From Gammaproteobacteria bacterium (lineage in GTDB: Bacteria; Pseudomonadota; Gammaproteobacteria; J044): a stretch of DNA of 15,574 nucleotides. Location: NCBI GenBank assembly GCA_026995955.1, contig JALWNJ010000214.1, positions 1 to 15,574 on the forward strand, read 5' to 3'. Both the position numbers and the translations under genes were made by a program. Shown in pieces: positions 1 through 7,003 of this stretch. Under the pieces are notes generated by a model. That model was not told the DNA's origin, did not search any database, and saw only the letters and a program-made list of their open reading frames with translations. The first letter of the stretch is position 1, and every line of letters starts with the position of its first letter.

Positions 1-735
1 CGTGCCGTGCCCCGTGAGGTGCAGGCCGCGCAGCTGCTCGCGCGGGGTGATGATCTCGGCCTCGGTGGGATAGTCCGGCCCCTGGATGTGCTCGCACAGC
101 GCCTCGACCGTGGCCTTCGGCTGCTCCAGCAGGCGGACGCACGCGGCGACCACCTCGTTGAGGTTGTGCGGCGGGATGTCGGTAGCCATGCCCACGGCGA
201 TGCCGGTGGCGCCGTTGAGCAGCACATTGGGCAGGCGCGCCGGCAGGGTGCGCGGCTCCTTCAGGGTGCCGTCGAAGTTGGGTACCCATTCCACCGTGCC
301 CTGCCCCAGCTCGTCGAGGAAGATGCGGGCAAAGGGCGCCAGCCGGGCCTCGGTGTAGCGCATGGCGGCGAAGGACTTGGGATCGTCGGGCGAGCCCCAG
401 TTGCCCTGCCCGTCGATGAGCGGGTAGCGGTAGGAGAAGGGCTGTGCCATCAGCACCATCGCCTCGTAGCAGGCGCTGTCGCCATGGGGGTGGAACTTGC
501 CCAGCACGTCGCCCACGGTGCGCGCCGACTTCTTGTGCTTGCTGCTGGCCGACAGCCCCAGCTCGGACATGGCATAGAGGATGCGCCGCTGCACCGGCTT
601 GAGCCCGTCGCCGATGTGCGGCAGGGCGCGGTCCATGATGACGTACATGGCGTAGTCGAGATACGCCTTCTCGGTAAACTGCGAGAGCGGCAGTCGTTCG
701 ACGCCCTCGTAGTCGATCTGCTGCTGTTCGCTCAC
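1..735 (-). CDS. parC: DNA topoisomerase IV subunit A, N-terminal part (cut by window edge)
   Basis: ParC is the DNA-cleaving subunit of topoisomerase IV, which with ParE decatenates replicated chromosomes. The visible 245 codons start at a GTG (735-733) that begins [17 protein letters not shown]; a purine-rich GAAGGACAG lies about 9-15 bases upstream. The winged-helix DNA-binding and breakage core is clear: [12 protein letters not shown] around residue 45, [15 protein letters not shown] at 79-93, and the catalytic tyrosine Y127 in MRYTEARL. The quinolone-resistance positions equivalent to E. coli S80 and E84 are S87 and E91, so both are wild type. [13 protein letters not shown] follows further on. 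The rest of the gene lies beyond base 1. It is last in a parE, HAD gene, parC operon, 17 bases after the HAD stop codon. The sequence matches ParC rather than GyrA, and its position next to parE supports this. Confidence 0.97.
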   Translation of the reverse strand, partial: MSEQQQIDYEGVERLPLSQFTEKAYLDYAMYVIMDRALPHIGDGLKPVQRRILYAMSELGLSASSKHKKSARTVGDVLGKFHPHGDSACYEAMVLMAQPFSYRYPLIDGQGNWGSPDDPKSFAAMRYTEARLAPFARIFLDELGQGTVEWVPNFDGTLKEPRTLPARLPNVLLNGATGIAVGMATDIPPHNLNEVVAACVRLLEQPKATVEALCEHIQGPDYPTEAEIITPREQLRGLHLTGHGT

Positions 736-752
736 TGGTGTACCCCTGTCCT

Positions 753-1685
753 TCAGTCGTTCAGGTGGCGGGGGGCCTCGCCCGCCTTGCTGCCCAGCGC
801 CTGCTCGCGCTCGGCGACGATACGATCGGCGATCTCCTCGATGCTGGTGGTGAGCCACATCCAGGTCTGCGAGCCCTCGCGGTAGTCGGCCGGCCCCATG
901 GAATCGATGCGTTCCTGCTGCTCCAGCGACTTGACCTGCCGGAACTCCTTCTTGTGGCCCGGGTTGTACACGCCGTAGGTGCGCCCGCCCATGCGCCGCA
1001 CCACCGAGAACACCGGCACGTCGGAGGGGCCGTCGGCGATGTAGATCATGTTGCGGAACGGCACGCGGCGCTCGTTCTCGGGAAAGGCGGCATTGACATC
1101 GATTTCCTGCGGATGCTTGTTGACGCCCTTGTTGATCTCGAACACCGCCCGCGTCTTGGTGGTGTTGTCGAGCACATAGGCCACGCGGTGCAGCAGCGGG
1201 CCGTCGGGGGTGTCGCGCTCGATGAACTCGCAGCCCCACACGCCATCCACATGGCGCGCGATGGCGCTGCCGCGGATGGTGCGGGTAAAGCCGGTGCTGA
1301 CGATGTAGTGCTCGAGGGTGATGTCGTGCTTCTGCCACTCGGCCCGCGAGGCAACCAGGGCGCGGGTGGCGGCGAAGAAGTCGGGCAGTCCCGGATAGAA
1401 CTCGAGCTCGCGGCCCAGCTCGGCCAGGATCGCGTTGTTAAGCCCGGCGAAGCGCCCCTGTTCGGTGTACTCGAGCACATGGTTGAGATAGGCCATCTCG
1501 TTGGAGACCTGCTCGCAGCCCATCTCGCGGTATTGCCGGTCGAGCGCGTTGACCTCCTGCCAGAAGGCCTGCTCGTCCACGCCGTAGCGTTCGAACAGCG
1601 GCCGCTGCATGTAGCCCGGGATGAGGGTCTTGTCGAAGTCCCACACCAGGGCGATGACGGTCTGGGTGAACACCGGCGCGTTCAT
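753..1685 (-). CDS. HAD-superfamily phosphatase encoded between parE and parC
   Basis: This 310-residue protein is a probable cytosolic phosphatase or phosphotransferase of the haloacid dehalogenase superfamily; the substrate cannot be told from sequence. Motif I is VWDFDKTL with nucleophile D16 and acid-base D18, motif II is probably the threonine in IVSTGF, motif III a lysine in the [13 protein letters not shown] region, and motif IV is [13 protein letters not shown] with the acidic DxxxD pair. A long, mostly helical insert (residues about 22-90, rich in aromatic and acidic residues) follows motif I and would be the cap. The start is ATG 1685-1683, overlapping the parE stop as ATGA, so translation is probably coupled to parE. 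The same frame stays open upstream through parE by chance, but nothing there resembles a protein domain. Fold assignment is secure; a link to DNA topology is inferred only from position. Confidence 0.88.
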   Translation of the reverse strand: MNAPVFTQTVIALVWDFDKTLIPGYMQRPLFERYGVDEQAFWQEVNALDRQYREMGCEQVSNEMAYLNHVLEYTEQGRFAGLNNAILAELGRELEFYPGLPDFFAATRALVASRAEWQKHDITLEHYIVSTGFTRTIRGSAIARHVDGVWGCEFIERDTPDGPLLHRVAYVLDNTTKTRAVFEINKGVNKHPQEIDVNAAFPENERRVPFRNMIYIADGPSDVPVFSVVRRMGGRTYGVYNPGHKKEFRQVKSLEQQERIDSMGPADYREGSQTWMWLTTSIEEIADRIVAEREQALGSKAGEAPRHLND

Positions 1686-3571
1686 GCCAGAAGCTCCGCG
1701 TGGTCGCCCTTCTGCTCCAGCCAGTGGCGGCGATCGGCGGCGCGCTTGCGCGCCAGCAGCATGTCCATCAGGCGGTAGGTATCGTCGCCCGGCTCCAGCA
1801 CCAGCTGCACCAGGCGGCGGGTCTCCGGCGCCATGGTGGATTCGCGCAACTGCATCGGGTTCATCTCGCCCAGGCCCTTGAAGCGGGTGACCACCACCTT
1901 GCCCTTCTTCTTCTCGGCCTGAATGCGGTTGAGCACGCCCTCCTTCTCGGCCTCGTCCAGGGCATAGAACTTCTCCTTGCCGACATCGATGCGGAACAGC
2001 GGCGGCATGGCGACGAACACATGGCCCTGCTCGACCAGCGGCCGGTAGTGGCGCACGAACAGGGCGCACAGCAGGGTGGCGATGTGCAGACCGTCGGAGT
2101 CGGCGTCGGCAAGGATGCAGATCTTGCCGTAGCGCAGGCCGGAGAGGTCGTCGGAGCCGGGATCGACGCCAATGGCCACGGAGATGTCGTGGATCTCCTG
2201 CGAGGCCAGGATCTGGTCGGAATCCACCTCCCAGGTGTTCAGGATCTTGCCGCGCAGCGGCATGATGGCCTGGAACTCGCGATCGCGCGCCTGCTTGGCG
2301 GACCCGCCGGCCGAGTCCCCCTCCACCAGGAACAGCTCGGTGCGCGACAGGTCGGTGGAGGAACAGTCGGCCAGCTTGCCGGGCAGGGCCGGCCCCTGCG
2401 ACACCTTCTTGCGCGCCACCTTGCGCCCCTGGCGCATGCGCCGCTGGGCATTGCTGATGGCCAGTTGCGCCAGCTGCTCGCCCACCGCCGGGTGCTGGTT
2501 GAGCCACAGGCTGAAGGCATCCTTGACCACGCCGGAGACGAACGGCGCCGCCTCGCGCGAGGACAGGCGCTCCTTGGTCTGGCCGGCGAACTGCGGGTCC
2601 TGCAGCTTGGCCGAGAGCACATAGCTGATCTTCTCCCACACGTCCTCGGGGCTGAGCTTCACCCCGCGCGGCAGCAGGTTGCGAAACTCGCAGAACTCGC
2701 GGATGGCCTCGGTGAGCCCGGCACGCAGGCCGTTGACATGCGTGCCGCCCTGCGGCGTGGGGATCAGGTTGACATAGCTCTCGGCCACCGGCTCGCCGCC
2801 CTCCGGCAGCCAGATCACGGCCCAGTCCACGGCCTCGGTCTCGCCCTGCATGCTGCCCATGAAGGGCTCGTCGGGCAGCGTCTCCCAGCCCTTGACCGCC
2901 TCCATCAGATAGTCGCGCAGGCCCTGCTCGTAGTGCCAGGTCTCGGTCTTGCCGCTGACCTCGTCGGTGAAGCTGACGGTGAGCCCCGGACACAGCACCG
3001 CCTTGGCCCGCAATACATGCCGCAGTTTGGGCACCGAGAAGCGCACCGAGTCGAAGTACTGCGCATCGGGCCAGAAACAGACCCGGGTGCCGGTGTTGCG
3101 GCGCCCCACCTCGCCCACCGCCTCCAGCTCCCCGACCTTCTCGCCGTTGGCGAAGGCCATGCGCCAGAGCCGGCCGTCGCGGCGGATCTCCACCTCGAGC
3201 CGTTTCGACAGGGCATTGACCACCGACACCCCCACCCCGTGCAGGCCGCCGGAGAAGCGGTAGTTCTTGTCCGAGAACTTGCCGCCGGCGTGCAGCGTGG
3301 TGAGGATCACCTCCACCCCCGGGCGCTTCTTTTGCGGATGCAGGTCCACCGGCATGCCGCGGCCGTCGTCGGTCACGCACAGCGAGCCGTCGCGGCGCAG
3401 CACCACATCGATGCGGCTGGCATGCCCGGCGATGGCCTCGTCCACGCTGTTGTCGATCACCTCCTGGGCGAGGTGGTTGGGGCGCGTGGTGTCGGTGTAC
3501 ATCCCGGGCCGCTTGCGCACCGGGTCCAGACCGGTGAGGACCTCGATGTCCGAGGCGTTGTAGTCGCTCAT
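1682..3571 (-). CDS. parE: DNA topoisomerase IV subunit B (ATPase)
   Basis: ParE supplies ATP-driven strand passage for topoisomerase IV. The 629 residues match the usual gammaproteobacterial length (E. coli about 630). The GHKL ATPase domain shows QEVIDNSVDEA with the probable catalytic base E37 and magnesium ligand N41, the VTDDGRGMPVD loop at 66-76, and the ATP lid GGLHGVGVSVVNALS from 108. The transducer domain follows. The TOPRIM domain begins with FLVEGDSAGGSAKQARDR near residue 413 and has ILADADSDGLHI near 489. The C-terminal RFKGLGEMNP motif is present. ATG 3571-3569 is chosen because MSDYNASDIEVL aligns with known ParE starts and an AGGAG lies 12 bases upstream. The frame continues open to 3835, but that extension has no ParE homology. 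It is first in the operon and overlaps the next gene by four bases. Confidence 0.98.
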   Translation of the reverse strand: MSDYNASDIEVLTGLDPVRKRPGMYTDTTRPNHLAQEVIDNSVDEAIAGHASRIDVVLRRDGSLCVTDDGRGMPVDLHPQKKRPGVEVILTTLHAGGKFSDKNYRFSGGLHGVGVSVVNALSKRLEVEIRRDGRLWRMAFANGEKVGELEAVGEVGRRNTGTRVCFWPDAQYFDSVRFSVPKLRHVLRAKAVLCPGLTVSFTDEVSGKTETWHYEQGLRDYLMEAVKGWETLPDEPFMGSMQGETEAVDWAVIWLPEGGEPVAESYVNLIPTPQGGTHVNGLRAGLTEAIREFCEFRNLLPRGVKLSPEDVWEKISYVLSAKLQDPQFAGQTKERLSSREAAPFVSGVVKDAFSLWLNQHPAVGEQLAQLAISNAQRRMRQGRKVARKKVSQGPALPGKLADCSSTDLSRTELFLVEGDSAGGSAKQARDREFQAIMPLRGKILNTWEVDSDQILASQEIHDISVAIGVDPGSDDLSGLRYGKICILADADSDGLHIATLLCALFVRHYRPLVEQGHVFVAMPPLFRIDVGKEKFYALDEAEKEGVLNRIQAEKKKGKVVVTRFKGLGEMNPMQLRESTMAPETRRLVQLVLEPGDDTYRLMDMLLARKRAADRRHWLEQKGDHAELLA

Positions 3572-3628
3572 GGGCGGAAGGGACTCCTGGGGGTGGCAGA
3601 CCCCATATCCTGTGGTCGATGGCGCCCG

Positions 3629-3658
3629 AAGATACCGGATGTGGGGCCATGGTGACAA
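3629..3658 (-). promoter_or_regulatory. Possible sigma-70 promoter for the parE operon
   Basis: Read on the minus strand, TTGTCA (3658-3653, five of six matches to the -35 consensus) is followed after 18 bases by TATCTT (3634-3629, four of six matches to the -10 consensus). Transcription would start about 50 bases before the parE ATG. It is the best match I found in the interval, but the -10 is imperfect and the spacer slightly long. Confidence 0.35.
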
Positions 3659-3712
3659 GCAAGCCCGGCTACGGCCGTTTTCCCCACTACTTGCACGGTT
3701 TGCCGAATCCTC

Positions 3713-3739
3713 TAAAGTATGGACGAAAACGGCCGTTAT
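3713..3739 (+). promoter_or_regulatory. Sigma-28 (FliA) flagellar-class promoter of the taxis cassette
   Basis: TAAAGTAT (3713-3720), then exactly 11 bases, then GCCGTTAT (3732-3739). The established FliA consensus is TAAAGTTT, N11, GCCGATAA, so the match is 7 of 8 at -35 and 6 of 8 at -10 with ideal spacing. FliA drives chemoreceptor and late flagellar genes, which fits the genes downstream. Transcription would start near 3746, giving a leader of about 130 bases. An overlapping weaker sigma-70-like pair (TTGCAC with TAAAGT, 16-base spacer) is also possible. Confidence 0.8.
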
Positions 3740-3832
3740 CCCGGGCAGAGACCACGGCCGACGCACCCGCGGGGCATCGGGCCGATGCCGAAAAGACGGG
3801 CAAACGCTGCAACACGAGGATCGTGCACGAAC

Positions 3833-3853
3833 CACCGGTCCGCCGGACCGGTG
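3833..3853 (+). promoter_or_regulatory. Perfect hairpin in the leader, just before the ribosome binding site
   Basis: CACCGGTCC (3833-3841), loop GCC, GGACCGGTG (3845-3853) form a perfect 9-base-pair stem. It ends 12 bases before the GGAGG Shine-Dalgarno sequence of the first PAS gene. There is no following T-run, so it is not a standard terminator. It could stabilise the message or tune translation, or, as a DNA palindrome, bind a regulator. The role is inferred. Confidence 0.4.
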
Positions 3854-3876
3854 CAGGGAGACAGCGGAGGAACAGA

Positions 3877-4404
3877 ATGAAAAACCGGGTCACGCCCACC
3901 CAGCGGGAGATTGCCCTTGGCGAGCAGGACTTCATCGTCTCGAAGACCGACCTCAAGGGCCGTATCACCTACGCCAACCGCATCTTCATGAACATCAGTG
4001 GCTACAGCGAGCCGGAACTGCTCGGCCGGCAGCACAACATCCTGCGCCATCCCGACATGCCGCGCGCCATCTTCAAGCTGCTGTGGGACTACATCCAGGC
4101 CGGGCGCGAATGCTTTGCCTACACCAAGAACCTGTGCAAGAACGGCGACCATTACTGGGTACTCGCCAATGTGACACCGGACCGCGACGAGGGCGGGAAC
4201 ATCAGCGGCTACTTCTCGGTGCGGCGCAGGCCACGCGATGAGGCCATTCGCTATTTCAGCGACCTCTATGCCCGCATGCTGGATGCGGAACGCCGCGCCG
4301 GCCCGCGCGAGGCCATCGCCGCCTCCACCGCGCTGCTCGAAGACGAAATCAGCCAGAAGGGGTTCAAGGACTATGAAACGTTTGTACTTGCAGACGCGCT
4401 ATAA
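3877..4404 (+). CDS. Aer/CetB-like cytoplasmic PAS protein (first copy), probable FAD redox sensor
   Basis: A single-PAS-domain protein of 175 residues with no membrane segment. It aligns without gaps, as I recall the sequence, to the PAS domain of the E. coli aerotaxis receptor Aer: [21 protein letters not shown], then [14 protein letters not shown], then [12 protein letters not shown] and [10 protein letters not shown]. Aer residues needed for FAD binding, N34, R57, H58 and D60, are at identical positions; the fourth, W79, is C79 here. A helical tail (about 120-175) follows and could contact the receptor. The start has GGAGG seven bases-plus upstream. The gene overlaps the receptor gene by 32 bases. 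The expected role is to sense redox or electron-transport state and pass it to the neighbouring receptor, as in Campylobacter CetB and CetC. FAD binding is inferred. Confidence 0.9.
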   Translation: MKNRVTPTQREIALGEQDFIVSKTDLKGRITYANRIFMNISGYSEPELLGRQHNILRHPDMPRAIFKLLWDYIQAGRECFAYTKNLCKNGDHYWVLANVTPDRDEGGNISGYFSVRRRPRDEAIRYFSDLYARMLDAERRAGPREAIAASTALLEDEISQKGFKDYETFVLADAL

Positions 4405-5824
4405 CCTGATCATTGCCCTGCTCGTGCTCTACAGCCTGCTGATCGCGGGGCTGGGCGCACTGGGCATCGACCCGCTCTGGCAAGGCGTGGTGGCGCTGGC
4501 CGCGCTGGCCACCGGACTGCTGGCCTGGTGGGTCATGCGCATGCCGTTCCGGGTCATCAACAACATCCGCACCCTGCTCGGGGAGATGCGCCAGGGCCGC
4601 TACACCTCGCGCATCACCCGGGTGCCCTGGATGGGAGAGGCCGGGCACCTGGCCTGGGATCTGAACGAGGTGCTGGACCAGCTCGAGACTTTCTTCCGCG
4701 AAGTTTGTACAAGCTTCGAACTGGTTTCCCAGGGCAGGTTCTACCGCCGTACCCTGCCGCAGGGCCTGCCGGGCCATATGGCCCGCACCCTCGAGCGAAT
4801 CAACGAATCATTGGAGGCGATGGCACAAAATGCCCTCTACATCCGCGAGAACGAAATGGCCTCGCAGCTGCAGCAGCTCAACACCAGCCAGATCATGAAC
4901 AACTTGACGCTCACCCAAAACGATCTGATGCGCATCACCGACGAGATGGAAAAGGTCTCCGGCATCGCCCTGGACACCATGCAGAAGGCCAACGAGAGCG
5001 AGCACAGCGTGAGCGAGGTGGTGAGCGCACAAAACCAGACCCTGCAGCTCATCCAGCAGGGCAACGAGACCATGTCCCAGCTCAAGGCCATGAGTTCCGA
5101 GATCACCCAGGTGCTGGGGATGATCACGGAGATCGCCGACAAGACCAACCTGCTGGCCCTCAATGCCTCCATCGAGGCCGCCCGCGCCGGCGAGCACGGT
5201 CGCGGCTTTGCGGTGGTAGCCGACGAGGTCAAGCAGTTGGCCGAGAGCACCAAGCAGGCCACCGAGGAGATCCGCGAAGTAGTGAGCACCTTCGAGCGCG
5301 AGACCGGCACCATGCTCGACAACTCCAACCGCATGATGGAGATGGCCGATCACGTGCAGCAGGTGGTCACCGACATGAGCCGCCAGTTCAACGAGTTCGC
5401 GACCCAGTCGCGCGAGACCCACCGCTCGGTGGACTACGCCCATGACATCTGCTTCGCCTCGCTGGTGAAGGTCGACCACATGATCTACAAGCAGCGCGCC
5501 TACAAGGTATTCTACGGAGGCACAGATACCCCCGATGCCGAGGCCGTGCGGGTCGACCATCACAGCTGCCGGCTGGGCAAGTGGTACTACGAGGGCATCG
5601 GCAAGCAGCAGTTCGCCGGCCTTTCCTGCTATCGGCAGCTCGAGGGGCCGCATGCCGAGGTGCACGAAGCCGGGCGCACCGCCCTTGCTTACCTGCAAGA
5701 GGACTGGAAACAGGACGAGGCGCTGCAGCAGAAGATCCTCGACGCCTACCGGCAGATGGAAGAGGCCAGCGAGCGGGTCATGGAAGTCATCGACTGCATG
5801 GTGCCGGAAAAGCACGGCCACTGA
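4373..5824 (+). CDS. Methyl-accepting chemotaxis protein with no periplasmic domain and a C-terminal CZB domain (CetA-like)
   Basis: A 483-residue chemoreceptor. Two closely spaced hydrophobic segments (about 12-32 and 36-55) are joined by only three or four residues, so there is no periplasmic sensor. One or two HAMP-like segments follow (about 56-150, including [14 protein letters not shown] and [16 protein letters not shown]). The signalling hairpin is unmistakable: [20 protein letters not shown] from E253, then [19 protein letters not shown], the tip that binds CheA and CheW. The C-terminus is a CZB zinc-binding domain: H369 in [21 protein letters not shown] with C399, and PHAEVH with H427 and H431, giving a three-His one-Cys set. 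The start ATG 4373 lies inside the preceding gene behind AAGG. With no extracellular input, its signal probably comes from the adjacent PAS proteins and from zinc or oxidant at CZB. Confidence 0.93.
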   Translation: MKRLYLQTRYNLIIALLVLYSLLIAGLGALGIDPLWQGVVALAALATGLLAWWVMRMPFRVINNIRTLLGEMRQGRYTSRITRVPWMGEAGHLAWDLNEVLDQLETFFREVCTSFELVSQGRFYRRTLPQGLPGHMARTLERINESLEAMAQNALYIRENEMASQLQQLNTSQIMNNLTLTQNDLMRITDEMEKVSGIALDTMQKANESEHSVSEVVSAQNQTLQLIQQGNETMSQLKAMSSEITQVLGMITEIADKTNLLALNASIEAARAGEHGRGFAVVADEVKQLAESTKQATEEIREVVSTFERETGTMLDNSNRMMEMADHVQQVVTDMSRQFNEFATQSRETHRSVDYAHDICFASLVKVDHMIYKQRAYKVFYGGTDTPDAEAVRVDHHSCRLGKWYYEGIGKQQFAGLSCYRQLEGPHAEVHEAGRTALAYLQEDWKQDEALQQKILDAYRQMEEASERVMEVIDCMVPEKHGH

Positions 5825-5853
5825 TCACCCACCGAACCGCAACCGGACACGAC

Positions 5854-6372
5854 ATGAAGAACCGCGTCACCCCCACGAATCACGAGGTCCGGCTCGAGGC
5901 CGACCACTTCATCGTCTCCAAGACCGATCTCAAGGGTCGCATCACCTATGCCAACCGCGTGTTCATGCACATCAGCGGCTACCGCGAACCGGAACTGCTC
6001 GGCGCGCAGCACAACATCATTCGCCACCCGGACATGCCACGCGGCGTCTTCCTGCTGCTGTGGAAGATGATCCAAAACGGCGAGGAATGCTTCGCCTATG
6101 TCAAGAACCTGTGCAAGAACGGCGACTACTACTGGGTGTTCGCCAATGTCACCGTGGACCATGACCCGTCCGGCCAGCCCAGCGGCTACTTCTCGGTACG
6201 CCGCCAGCCCCGCCAGGCCGCCATCGATGCGGTGACCCCGCTGTACCAGGAGATGCTGCGCATCGAACGCGAGGCCGGCCCCCGCGATGCCCCGCAGCGC
6301 TCGCTGGACTGGCTGCAGGCGCAGCTTGCGGAAATGAACAAGGACTACAACGAGTTCGTGCTGTCGCTCTGA
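5854..6372 (+). CDS. Aer/CetB-like cytoplasmic PAS protein (second copy)
   Basis: This 172-residue paralogue of the first PAS protein is identical at about 90 of the first 120 residues by hand count and much less similar in the helical tail. It has the same MKNRVTPT start, [17 protein letters not shown] strand, N34, R57, H58 and D60 of the Aer FAD site, and again C79 where Aer has W79. The divergent tails (about 120-172) suggest different contacts with the receptor or with each other, while sensing chemistry is shared. It starts 29 bases after the receptor stop, with no strong Shine-Dalgarno sequence, so it probably relies on the same transcript. Its last 28 bases overlap the end of the convergent gene on the other strand. 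Order and size recall Campylobacter cetC-cetA-cetB. Confidence 0.9.
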   Translation: MKNRVTPTNHEVRLEADHFIVSKTDLKGRITYANRVFMHISGYREPELLGAQHNIIRHPDMPRGVFLLLWKMIQNGEECFAYVKNLCKNGDYYWVFANVTVDHDPSGQPSGYFSVRRQPRQAAIDAVTPLYQEMLRIEREAGPRDAPQRSLDWLQAQLAEMNKDYNEFVLSL

Positions 6373-6911
6373 AACAGCCTGCCGAACCCGGTATGACAGG
6401 CCCGGATGGCCTCGTCCGACGCATGCGCCTCCCGCAATCGCCGCAGAAGCTCACCCCTCAGGCGTTCAATCGCCTCACGATCCGGCTTGCTGCGCTCGCT
6501 GGCATGGCCAGACGCCATCATTCGACAGGACGACTCGGCCAGGAAGGGCAACACCACCAACGCCCGAACCACTTCCTCCCCATGACGCCGATAGAGTGGC
6601 AGGAACACATCGGCAAGGAACTCCAGCGTCATGGCATCGCGCCGCGTCTGCGCCGCCCGGGCCAGCAGGAGCATGGCCCGGATGCTGCGCGTATCCGCTT
6701 CCGATGACAGCGCCCGATCCCGAAAGTAAAGCAGCCAGCGCTGCTGCTCCTTGATTCGAACCAGAGGATCTGCCTGATCGGAAAACCTGCCGGTCTCCAG
6801 CCAGTAGTCCAGCAGCGCCCGTTCAGGATCTACAAAAGAGTTGGCATGCACAGATGCCGGGCACAAGATGGCCAAAGCAGCCAACCAGAAACAAGCAGAA
6901 GATTTCACCAT
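6345..6911 (-). CDS. Exported protein of unknown function
   Basis: I do not recognise this 188-residue protein. It has a typical Sec signal peptide: MVKSS, a hydrophobic core at about 6-19, and a probable cleavage site after VHA (residue 23). The mature part appears almost wholly helical and rich in Arg, Glu, Ala and Leu, with repeated pairs such as RR and EE, and two cysteines (C128, C171) that could form a disulphide in the periplasm. The ATG at 6911-6909 is well supported by GGGAGGA nine bases upstream. The composition looks like real protein: the signal peptide and binding site fit only this frame. It is divergent from mutS (92 bases apart) and convergent with the second PAS gene, overlapping it by 28 bases. 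No operon partner is visible. Confidence 0.75.
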   Translation of the reverse strand: MVKSSACFWLAALAILCPASVHANSFVDPERALLDYWLETGRFSDQADPLVRIKEQQRWLLYFRDRALSSEADTRSIRAMLLLARAAQTRRDAMTLEFLADVFLPLYRRHGEEVVRALVVLPFLAESSCRMMASGHASERSKPDREAIERLRGELLRRLREAHASDEAIRACHTGFGRLFQSDSTNSL

Positions 6912-7003
6912 GGCAGTCCATCCTCCCTGAACAGTAAGTTATCCTGCCCATGGATCTTGCCACAGGTGGCCGCAAAGGCGTAAGGGCAGTAGACTTTGGC
7001 ACC

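Larger units (their letters stand above)
3572..3876. other. Divergent intergenic region between parE and the taxis cassette
   Basis: About 305 bases without a gene separate the leftward parE operon from the rightward PAS-receptor-PAS cassette. It holds a possible parE promoter (3629-3658), a convincing sigma-28 promoter (3713-3739), two small hairpins near the right end (3813-3825 with 5-base arms, and 3833-3853 with 9-base arms) and the ribosome binding site GGAGG at 3866-3870. Open frames across this region on both strands show no recognisable protein sequence. I see no terminator, which is expected between divergent genes. Confidence 0.8.

Noticed and set aside
1700..3655. A 651-residue plus-strand open frame opposite parE.
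   Set aside because: It is antisense to a fully recognisable ParE, rich in His, Leu, Gly and Ala with no domain; typical of GC-rich codon bias.
753..3662. A 969-residue minus-strand open frame that continues from the HAD gene up through parE.
   Set aside because: Only the last 310 residues are protein-like. The upstream part is out of phase with parE and has the Arg/Gly/Pro/Ala-rich composition of a high-GC shadow; the ATGA overlap at 1682-1685 marks the true start.
3691..3718. Sigma-70-like TTGCAC and TAAAGT pair upstream of the PAS cassette.
   Set aside because: It overlaps the much better sigma-28 match, which has correct spacing and fits a chemotaxis operon; kept only as a secondary possibility.
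3572..3835. An 88-residue N-terminal extension of ParE.
   Set aside because: It lacks homology to ParE, covers the likely parE promoter and the sigma-28 promoter, and ATG 3571 gives the family length.
3877..5824. Considering the first PAS gene and receptor as a frameshifted aer gene.
   Set aside because: Each has its own start and ribosome binding site, the PAS protein has a full helical tail, and a second intact stand-alone PAS gene follows, so the split is genuine.
6950..7003. An 18-residue N-terminal extension of MutS.
   Set aside because: The residues do not resemble MutS and there is no ribosome binding site for ATG 6950; from 7004 the protein aligns with E. coli MutS with a three-residue offset at the FYE motif.
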